Source: JBNJEM01 sp051745935 (lineage in GTDB: Bacteria > Planctomycetota > Planctomycetia > Pirellulales > Pirellulaceae). From it: a stretch of DNA of 15,688 nt. Shown in pieces: positions 7,136 through 12,658 of the stretch; the first letter of the stretch is position 1, and each line of letters opens with the position of its first letter. Where the stretch lies: assembly GCA_051745935.1 (NCBI GenBank), contig JBNJEM010000103.1, positions 1 through 15,688 on the forward strand, read 5' to 3'. Under the pieces are notes generated by a model. It saw nothing but the letters and a program-made list of their open reading frames with translations. It was not told the DNA's origin and searched no databases. The position numbers and the translations under genes were made by a program.

Positions 7136-7320
7136 ACGAAGGCGCTGGAAAGGATCAAACCTTCAATCTCGTCGCGACAGCGATCTACTTCACTTCCACG
7201 TTTGCATTCGACGGACTGCGGCAGACGAAAGGCTACGACTACAGCCGGACGGCCAACCCGACTCGCGCGGCCTTGGAGGAATACCTGGTCCCAATGGAGG
7301 GCGGCGCCAGGGCTGCCGGC
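7136..7320 (+). pseudogene. Remnant of a cystathionine gamma-synthase / O-acetylhomoserine sulfhydrylase-type gene
   Basis: About 60 codons match the N-terminal region of PLP-dependent trans-sulfuration enzymes (MetB/MetC/MetY family): IYFTSTFAFDG, then KGYDYSRTANPTRAALEEYL and MEGGARA. In intact enzymes this block, with the YSRTxNPTR motif that contributes to the PLP/phosphate-binding surface, is followed by some 330 residues including the PLP lysine. All of that is missing here. The homology stops near 7315 and the frame ends at 7344. The text upstream of HEGAG does not continue the family. This is a truncated fossil, not a functional gene. Confidence 0.65.
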
Positions 7321-7412
7321 GCTGACGAGCTTCTTCCAATCTGAGTTGCTCTGCGTTCATTGTACTAAGCTGTCGCTCCTCCCGGGTTCTGCTCACGACG
7401 GTAAGACCTTCT

Positions 7413-8933
7413 TTAACGTGTCCACGCGAGCCATTTCTGAAACAGCGATTTGACAAATGGCGTCAGCCGCGACCGACTATAGCGGTCGCCGACCTTACGA
7501 ATGGCCTCGGCCTGCGTGGGGTACGGATGAATCACCTCGGCGATCTTGCCGAGACCTAACCCGTGAGTCATGGCGAGCGTGACCTCCGATATCATGTCTC
7601 CCGCGTTGGTCGCCACGATCGTCGCGCCAAGGATCTTGTCCGTCCGCTTCTTCGCATGGATGCGGACGAAGCCTTCGGTTTCTCCTTCAAGGATAGCGCG
7701 GTCGACGTGGTCCAAGTCTTGTGTGTACGTTTCGACGGCGATCCCTTGCTTTTCAGCCTCGTCGGGGTAGAGACCCACGTGTGCAATCTCCGGTGACGTG
7801 TACGTGCACCAGGGAATCGTGAGAGCACTTGCCTTGGCTCGGCCCATGAACAGAGCATTTCGGATGACGATGCGGGCCATGAAGTCGGCCGCATGAGTGA
7901 ACTTGTATCGGGAACAGACGTCGCCAGCCGCGAAAACCCGCGAATTGCTGGTCCGCAGCTTGTCGTCCACCTCCACCCCAGTCTTCGAGTCGTACTCGAC
8001 ACCGGCGGCTTGCAGGTCCAGGCTTTCCACGTTCGGCGCGCGTCCCGCGGCAACCACCAGTTTATCCACCGGCTCGTCGTAGTTCTTTCCGTGCGACTGG
8101 AGGTACAAGCGGATCTGGTCACCATCTTTGCGGACCTTCGTTTCTCGCCCACAGCACAGCAGATGCACGCCGTCATGCAAAAAAGAGTTCCTGACGATCT
8201 CCGCGGCCTCAGGGTCCTCGCGGGGCAGAATGCCGTGGGTAGCCTCGACGAGAAACACCTCGGAGCCCAGGCGGGCAAAGGTCTGGGCAAGCTCGCACCC
8301 GATGGGGCCGGCGCCGATGATTCCGAGTCGGCGGGGAAGCTCGGTCAGGGAAAACACGGTTTCGTTCGTCAGGTACTCGACTTCGTCGAGGCCCGGGATG
8401 GGTGGTGCCGCGGCGCGGGCGCCGGTGGCGATGACGCCCTTGCTGAATTGGAGGGTCTGGCCGCCGACTCGGACCGTGTCGGGCCCGGTAAATTGCCCGT
8501 CGCCGAGAAAGACATCGATCCCCAGCTCACGAAACCGGGTCGCCGAGTCGTGATCGCTGATCCCGGCACGCAGCTTTCGCATCCGCTGCATCGCCGCCGC
8601 GAAGTCCACGGTGCCGTTGCCGCCGACGTTCACACCGAATTGTTCCGCGTCACGGACCGCGGCCGCGGCACGCCCGGCGCGGATGATCCCTTTCGAGGGC
8701 ACGCATCCGTAATTGAGGCAGTCGCCGCCCATCAGATGACGCTCCACCAGCGCCACCTTGGCCCCCAGCCCAGCGGCCCCAGCCGCAGCGACCAAGCCAG
8801 CCGTCCCGGCCCCAATCACCACAAGATTGTATCGTCCTGCAGGCTCGGGGTTGGTCCAATCGCCAGGGTGGACGTTGTCGATTAGTTTCTGATTGTGAAT
8901 GTCGTCCGGTAGAACTTCGACAACTCCGATCAT
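7413..8933 (-). CDS. FAD-dependent pyridine nucleotide-disulfide oxidoreductase, MerA/RclA-like
   Basis: A complete protein of 506 residues from the ATG at 8933, which follows GGAGGG by five bases. Upstream in-frame starts (8957, 8972) lack such a site. The FAD-binding loop is VVIGAGTAGL (about 38-47). The redox-active disulfide is GGDCLNYGCVPSK (Cys72 and Cys77). The NAD(P)H-binding fold contains GIIGAGPIGCELA (about 205-217), and AAGDVC is the second FAD contact. The C-terminus has HPYPTQAEA (His about 469), the His-Glu pair of lipoamide-dehydrogenase-like enzymes. Mercuric reductases carry a C-terminal Cys pair and often an N-terminal heavy-metal domain; both are absent, so mercury reduction is unlikely. 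Related proteins act in redox or reactive-chlorine defence. It is divergent from the TVP38-DUF547 gene. Confidence 0.9.
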   Translation of the reverse strand: MIGVVEVLPDDIHNQKLIDNVHPGDWTNPEPAGRYNLVVIGAGTAGLVAAAGAAGLGAKVALVERHLMGGDCLNYGCVPSKGIIRAGRAAAAVRDAEQFGVNVGGNGTVDFAAAMQRMRKLRAGISDHDSATRFRELGIDVFLGDGQFTGPDTVRVGGQTLQFSKGVIATGARAAAPPIPGLDEVEYLTNETVFSLTELPRRLGIIGAGPIGCELAQTFARLGSEVFLVEATHGILPREDPEAAEIVRNSFLHDGVHLLCCGRETKVRKDGDQIRLYLQSHGKNYDEPVDKLVVAAGRAPNVESLDLQAAGVEYDSKTGVEVDDKLRTSNSRVFAAGDVCSRYKFTHAADFMARIVIRNALFMGRAKASALTIPWCTYTSPEIAHVGLYPDEAEKQGIAVETYTQDLDHVDRAILEGETEGFVRIHAKKRTDKILGATIVATNAGDMISEVTLAMTHGLGLGKIAEVIHPYPTQAEAIRKVGDRYSRSRLTPFVKSLFQKWLAWTR

Positions 8934-8979
8934 TGGTCCCTCCAGTAGCGAACGCATCTCATTGAACTCCAACGGTATT

Positions 8980-8985
8980 GTTATA
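8980..8985 (-). promoter_or_regulatory. Possible -10 element for the oxidoreductase gene, at the edge of repeat copy 2
   Basis: On the minus strand TATAAC lies about 47 bases upstream of the ATG at 8933, at the boundary of repeat copy 2. The best -35 candidate, GGACAA 16 bases further upstream inside the repeat, is poor. This is speculative and based on position and the -10-like hexamer only. Confidence 0.2.
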
Positions 8986-9053
8986 TTTCAGGCGGTCGAA
9001 CTTGTCCGGATGGAAAGCCACCCGACGCAAGCCGTCTTCCCGTTGGCTGGATT
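8982..9053 (+). repeat. Dispersed repeat, copy 2 (shorter, more diverged)
   Basis: It begins TATATTTCAGGCGGTCGA and carries GATGGAAAGC, CCCGACGCAAGCCGTCTTCC and CGTTGGCTGGATTTGCC. These align with copies 1 and 3 up to about 9053, after which the similarity fades. It lies just upstream of the oxidoreductase start. Confidence 0.7.
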
Positions 9054-9060
9054 TGCCCCG

Positions 9061-9358
9061 CCGAATCATACGGCGAACTCTGGGTAGATGACGCACACCC
9101 CGCGAGATTCTTACAAACCATTCCGGGAAGGAAATCTTGACGGACAGCCGAAGCCCGCCGACTCCCCCCCGGCCGCGTGACTGTTTGACTCACAACAGGT
9201 TAGATCAGCGACCAATAGCCCTCAGTGCGTGGAACATGCCCAACGGAGCGAGTCACGGGAAGACGGCATGCCCAGAAAACGCGAGCCCCGCGAAGGTCAC
9301 CAGCTTGGGGGCGACGGTGTTCGACCGTCCAGGGTGAAATCAGGGCGAATGGCCGGCC
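9061..9358. other. Intergenic, no recognised gene
   Basis: Frames on both strands are open for 60-75 codons but are Arg/Pro-rich and unrecognised, as expected by chance at this GC content. Nothing regulatory stands out. Confidence 0.3.
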
Positions 9359-9363
9359 GTGTC

Positions 9364-9388
9364 ATCCCCGCAGTCCCCCGGCGGGGAT
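9364..9388. other. Stem-loop
   Basis: ATCCCCGC at 9364-9371 pairs exactly with GCGGGGAT at 9381-9388 around a 9-base loop. There is no adjacent T-tract. It could be a transcriptional boundary in the gap between divergent genes, or chance in GC-rich DNA. Confidence 0.3.
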
Positions 9389-9412
9389 ACTCCTCGGCAG
9401 CAGAGAACGCCG

Positions 9413-9703
9413 ATGGCCGCGCCGACCACGGGCGCAGGGAAGTCGCAAGGAAGTAGCCCCACTGAGCAGTGTGAGATCTGCAAGAATTCGAATATTCGCC
9501 GTAAGGATGTTTGGACCTGGCACGTCGTCACAACGTACGTCGACCCCTGTGTGAACAAGGGAATTGCAAGGGCTCCCTCACGCAAATTGATCTTTGATGA
9601 CATTGCGCCACGCGCGCACTTGAAACACCACGACTTCCCTGCCATCGGGGCCGTATCCGGGTTCCTGGTCGGATTGGTCGGAACGATGTTAATTCACGGA
9701 TAA
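9413..9703 (+). CDS. Possible small protein with CxxC motif and hydrophobic tail
   Basis: A frame of 96 residues from the ATG at 9413 (an ATG-like start at 9359 would add 18). It contains CEICKNSNIRRK near residue 19 and ends in a hydrophobic stretch, IGAVSGFLVGLVGTMLIHG, which could be a membrane segment. There is no clear Shine-Dalgarno sequence and no recognised family, and an antisense frame of similar length overlaps it. It sits among gene remnants, so it may itself be one. Confidence 0.22.
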   Translation: MAAPTTGAGKSQGSSPTEQCEICKNSNIRRKDVWTWHVVTTYVDPCVNKGIARAPSRKLIFDDIAPRAHLKHHDFPAIGAVSGFLVGLVGTMLIHG

Positions 9704-9780
9704 GAGACGCATTCGTGCACATGGGAAGCAGACGGCACGGTCCCGGCGCAACCCTGTGTTAACAACCACCACGAAAGCGA

Positions 9781-9963
9781 GTGCTATCTGCCATGCAACC
9801 ATCCAGTCATCACGTCTTTCAAAAACCAGCATACGCGAGCAAGCTTCAGGAAACGATTCCAAACGCCAAGCTGATTTGGATCAAAGACGCCGGACATTGG
9901 CTGATGGAGGAAAAGCCCGAAGAGGTCAGCAGCCACGTGATTGCTTTTTTTGACGGGATATGA
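9781..9963 (+). pseudogene. C-terminal remnant of an alpha/beta hydrolase
   Basis: About 50 codons read ...SKLQETIPNAKLIWIKDAGHWLMEEKPEEV... followed by SSHVIAFFDGI and a stop. This is the end of an alpha/beta-hydrolase-fold enzyme: the strand before the catalytic histidine, the GHW catalytic-His motif, the E-x-P-E-x-V helix, and the final helix. The nucleophile Ser and acid Asp lie in the missing upstream part. No in-frame hydrolase sequence precedes 9790. It is a 5'-deleted fossil located between the two divergent genes. Confidence 0.65.
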
Positions 9964-10068
9964 TTCACAGAGCGGATGGGATACGTAAGCAGACGAAGCA
10001 CACAAGGATCGAACCAGCAGGGCGCAAAGCGATGACGAAGCGACTTGTCAATGGAAATTCGGGTTTGA

Positions 10069-10083
10069 ACCAGATCGTCTGGT
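10069..10083. promoter_or_regulatory. Perfect short inverted repeat upstream of the TVP38-DUF547 gene
   Basis: ACCAGA and TCTGGT flank a 3-base centre (TCG), about 85 bases before the ATG at 10168. The position suits an operator, but the length is modest and no factor is implied. Confidence 0.25.
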
Positions 10084-10153
10084 GACGATTGCCGTAGAAT
10101 TGCTAACGGGCGAAAGAGCGGTCCGACAAGGTCCGTCGCCTACCTCGCAAACC

Positions 10154-10159
10154 AAGGAG
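10154..10159 (+). promoter_or_regulatory. Ribosome binding site for the TVP38-DUF547 gene
   Basis: AAGGAG lies eight bases before the ATG at 10168. It overlaps the earlier GTG at 10159, which rules that codon out as the start. Confidence 0.7.
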
Positions 10160-10167
10160 TGAATCAG

Positions 10168-11871
10168 ATGAACGGCATGAACAAATCAGGTGAACTGGCG
10201 CACGCCGGGCGGACAAGCGCGTCGGTTAAGCACGACGTCGGCAACCGTGACGTCCACGGCAATTGGATCGTTACCGTCGTTCGGTGGCTGTCGATCTTGT
10301 TGATTGTGGCCGCGCTGCTGACAATTCTTCGCTCGTTGCCGATCGGCCAGGCAATGGAGGCGATGACAGGCTGGATCGCCGGCCTGGGGATCTGGGGGCC
10401 GGTGGTCTTGGCGCTTGTGTACGTCGTAGCCACCGTGCTGTTCGTGCCGGGAACGATTCTGACATTGGCTGGCGGCGCCTTGTTCGGATTGGTGGTCGGG
10501 ACGATTACGGTCTCGATCGCCTCGACGCTGGGAGCCGCAATGGCCTTTCTGATCGGCCGCTATGTGGCCCGCGACAAGGTCGCCGCCATGGCTAGCCGCA
10601 GCCGCAAATTTGGCGCCATCGACCGGGCGATTGATGAAGGCGGCTGGAAGATCGTCGCCATGCTGCGGTTGTCGCCGGCGATTCCCTTCAATCTGCAAAA
10701 CTATCTGTACGGGCTGACGCCGATCCGCTTCTGGACGTGCGTCGTCACAAGCTGGCTGGCCATGCTTCCCGGTACGTTTCTCTATGTCTATCTCGGACAC
10801 GTCACGGCTGCGGCAGTTGGGGCCGACCGGGAACGAACCACTGCCGAGTGGGTCATGTTGGCCGTTGGGTTGCTGGCGACGGCCGCGGTCACGGTTTACA
10901 TCACCTGGTTGGCCCGCCGTAAGCTGCAAGAGCAAATGAAGGAAACGGCTGAAAGCAGCAAAGCGTCGCCCAACGCCAACGACGGGGACCAGCGCGATCA
11001 GCACGGAGCTCCACCTCTGCGAAGCACCATCATTCTGGCGGCAGTGGCCATGGTCATGGCGTGTGCGGCGGGCTACGTGTATGCCAACTCGAAGACAATG
11101 GAGCGCTGGTTGGGGGGCTTGTTCGGGCCGCCTCGCGTGGAATTGAAAGAGGCATACGCTGAAAACGCGGCCGGCCCGGCGTTCGATCATTCCGCGTTCG
11201 ACTCACTGCTTCATGAACACGTCGACCCGGATGGTTGGGTCGATTACCAGGGATTGAAAAAAGACGAGGCCAAGCTGGACGCATACGTTGACGCGGTCGC
11301 CGCCGCGCCATTCGATGCGATGGGGCGCAATGACAAACTCGCCTTGCTGATCAACGCCTACAACGCCTTTACGCTGAAACTGATCGTCGAACGCCTGCCG
11401 CTCGATTCGATCATGGACATTCCCGCCGCCGAGCGGTGGGACGCGGTTCGCTGGAACGTCGGCGGGCAGGTGTGGAGCCTGGGCCAGATCGAACACGAAC
11501 AGATTCGGCCGAAGTTTGTCGAGCCGCGCGTGCATTTCGCCTTGGTGTGCGCCGCCGTCGGCTGCCCGCCGCTGCGCAGCGAGGCCTACGACGCCACGCG
11601 GTTGGACGAGCAACTGGCGAAACAGACGGAATATGTCCACCGGCATGCGACGTGGTTCGAATTCGACGCCCGCGCGAACGTGGTTCGGCTTACGAAACTC
11701 TACGACTGGTACGGCGACGATTTCGTACAGGTGGCCGGCAGTACGACGGAATTCGCCGCACGTTACTCGCCGGATCTGAAACAGGCCTTGGAAGCCGGCT
11801 CTCCGCCGGTTATCGAGTGGCTGCCGTACGATTGGGAATTGAACAGCGTTGCCAACAAGCAGCCTCGATAA
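10168..11871 (+). CDS. TVP38/TMEM64 membrane protein fused to DUF547
   Basis: A 567-residue two-domain protein. Residues ~33-250 form a TVP38/TMEM64 (SNARE-associated/DedA-like) membrane domain: a first helix at ~33-56, hydrophobic segments at ~73-130, the family core with GGWKIVAMLRLSPAIPFNLQ (~158-177), and FWTCVVTSWLAMLPGTFLYV (~188-207). A charged linker (~255-283) leads to another membrane helix (~285-305). A C-terminal DUF547 domain (~337-540) then shows VDYQGL, LLINAYNAFTLKL and HFALVCAAVGCPPL. DUF547 has no firmly known function; it is probably on the outer face if the last helix crosses the membrane. DedA/TVP38 proteins are linked to lipid scrambling and membrane homeostasis. It is divergent from the MerA/RclA-like gene, and such oxidoreductases often neighbour TVP38 genes. 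Confidence 0.9.
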   Translation: MNGMNKSGELAHAGRTSASVKHDVGNRDVHGNWIVTVVRWLSILLIVAALLTILRSLPIGQAMEAMTGWIAGLGIWGPVVLALVYVVATVLFVPGTILTLAGGALFGLVVGTITVSIASTLGAAMAFLIGRYVARDKVAAMASRSRKFGAIDRAIDEGGWKIVAMLRLSPAIPFNLQNYLYGLTPIRFWTCVVTSWLAMLPGTFLYVYLGHVTAAAVGADRERTTAEWVMLAVGLLATAAVTVYITWLARRKLQEQMKETAESSKASPNANDGDQRDQHGAPPLRSTIILAAVAMVMACAAGYVYANSKTMERWLGGLFGPPRVELKEAYAENAAGPAFDHSAFDSLLHEHVDPDGWVDYQGLKKDEAKLDAYVDAVAAAPFDAMGRNDKLALLINAYNAFTLKLIVERLPLDSIMDIPAAERWDAVRWNVGGQVWSLGQIEHEQIRPKFVEPRVHFALVCAAVGCPPLRSEAYDATRLDEQLAKQTEYVHRHATWFEFDARANVVRLTKLYDWYGDDFVQVAGSTTEFAARYSPDLKQALEAGSPPVIEWLPYDWELNSVANKQPR

Positions 11872-11903
11872 GAAAAGGACGGAGAAGACCGTGGTTCATC
11901 AAG

Positions 11904-12059
11904 ATGGATCAGGAGGTAGCCCGGCAAGTGTCTCGCTTGGCCGGGCGAGAGCTCGCAGGCATGCTCCTTGGACGTCTGGAGTTCTTCGTCATCTTCGTCA
12001 GCGCGGCGAACCTCCTGCGCGACGCCGGTCACATGATTAGTAAGGCATGCACTCGTTGA
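11904..12059 (+). pseudogene. Possible TrkH-type potassium transporter C-terminal remnant
   Basis: A 51-residue frame, starting 33 bases after the fusion gene, contains ELAGMLLGRLEFFVIFVSAA. The (M/L)LGRLE(I/F/V)-x-(T/V)-x-x-V block resembles the last membrane helix of TrkH/KtrB potassium transporters. The rest of such a protein (about 430 residues) is absent, so it is either a fossil tail or a chance match. There is no Shine-Dalgarno sequence before the ATG. An independent small membrane protein is the alternative. Confidence 0.35.
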
Positions 12060-12080
12060 GACAATATCCACGAGCACAAT

Positions 12081-12143
12081 CAGCAAAACCAGCGAAACCA
12101 GACCAGCGAAACCAGACCAGCGAAACCAGGCAGCGAAACCAGG
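12081..12143. repeat. Tandem repeat, ~14-bp unit
   Basis: CAGCGAAACCAGAC occurs twice (12090-12103, 12104-12117), followed by two 13-bp versions, CAGCGAAACCAGG (12118-12130, 12131-12143), and preceded by a partial copy (12081-12089). It probably arose by replication slippage. Confidence 0.85.
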
Positions 12144-12153
12144 CACCCTGATT

Positions 12154-12220
12154 TGTCGCGGTTTTGGCCTTCGGGCCTCGGTGTAGGGTGTCGCGGTTCT
12201 GGCCTTCGGGCCTCGGTGTA
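12154..12220. repeat. Direct repeat of a UUCG-capped hairpin (2 copies)
   Basis: A 32-bp unit occurs at 12154-12185 and 12189-12220 (period 35) with one mismatch. Each unit contains GGCCTTCGGGCC, a 4-bp stem closed by a TTCG tetraloop (12166-12177 and 12201-12212). In RNA these would be two identical stable small hairpins. Confidence 0.8.
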
Positions 12221-12242
12221 CGTGTCTGGCCCTTCACCACAG

Positions 12243-12330
12243 CCCGTAACAAAACCTACTTTCCGCGTCCCAGCATGCCTGGATAACACCAGCCCGGCAC
12301 GGTTTTGTTATGGGGTCTTAATCCGTGACG
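12243..12330 (+). repeat. Hairpin element with terminal inverted repeats, copy A
   Basis: CCCGTAACAAAACC (12243-12256) and GGTTTTGTTATGGG (12301-12314) are inverted repeats matching at 13 of 14 positions. The interior contains CCAGCATGCCTGG, a small inner hairpin, and GGATAACA. The element continues with TCTTAATCC. A related copy lies at 14744-14822 in the same orientation. It is MITE-like in size (about 75-85 bp) and structure, but no target-site duplication was recognised. Confidence 0.65.
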
Positions 12331-12372
12331 TCCCTGCGGAAAAGCGCGTCGGCAATCCAACATTCATCGGCC

Positions 12373-12378
12373 AGGAGA
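12373..12378 (+). promoter_or_regulatory. Ribosome binding site before the orphan Tat signal sequence
   Basis: AGGAGA lies six bases before the ATG at 12385. A translation start this good in front of a body-less gene suggests that the 5' end of a once functional gene is preserved. Confidence 0.6.
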
Positions 12379-12384
12379 ATCCAC

Positions 12385-12591
12385 ATGGCATCCACCAGTC
12401 GATGCACCGGCGCGGTTTCGCGGCGAGGTTTTGTGACCGGGGCCGCCGCGGCCTGCGCGGGCGCTGCGATATCGCCGGGCCGGCACGTACCGGAGATACG
12501 ATCGATTGTCCACCGATGTTTTGCTAGACCGTCCCAATCGAAAGCGGAGAGAGGGAAAAGGATAGAACGGCGGAAGAAGCGATCGTGCTAG
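12385..12591 (+). pseudogene. Orphan N-terminus with twin-arginine signal peptide
   Basis: From the ATG at 12385 the product has a typical Tat signal peptide: polar start, SRRGFVTGAAAACAGAAI (residues ~12-29) and a Pro/Gly after the hydrophobic stretch. In planctomycetes such signals head periplasmic oxidoreductases (Gfo/Idh/MocA), DUF1501/DUF1552 proteins and others. The body is missing: after about residue 35 the frame turns into basic, low-complexity text and stops at 12591. This is a 3'-deleted remnant whose original enzyme cannot be identified. It lies between hairpin element A and the 3' end of the convergent beta-helix gene. Confidence 0.6.
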
Positions 12592-12658
12592 GCAACTGAA
12601 AGGGTTAAGATCGCGCTCTCTGAGCAACTCCCGCTTCGAAGACGCAAACTGATCCGAA

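Noticed and set aside
7893..8885. 330-codon plus-strand frame opposite the oxidoreductase gene
   Set aside because: The minus strand encodes all the conserved FAD, disulfide and NAD(P)H motifs. The plus frame is an antisense shadow in GC-rich DNA.
7413..8933. Mercuric reductase (merA) and a mer operon
   Set aside because: No C-terminal Cys pair, no heavy-metal-binding domain, and no merR, merT or merP nearby. A general oxidoreductase is more likely.
10186..11190. 334-codon minus-strand frame opposite the TVP38-DUF547 gene
   Set aside because: Its composition (Gln/Arg/His-rich) and position antisense to a gene with strong motifs and a ribosome binding site mark it as a shadow.
12081..12220. 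CRISPR array
   Set aside because: The units are contiguous or nearly so, with no variable 25-40-bp spacers, and no cas genes are present.
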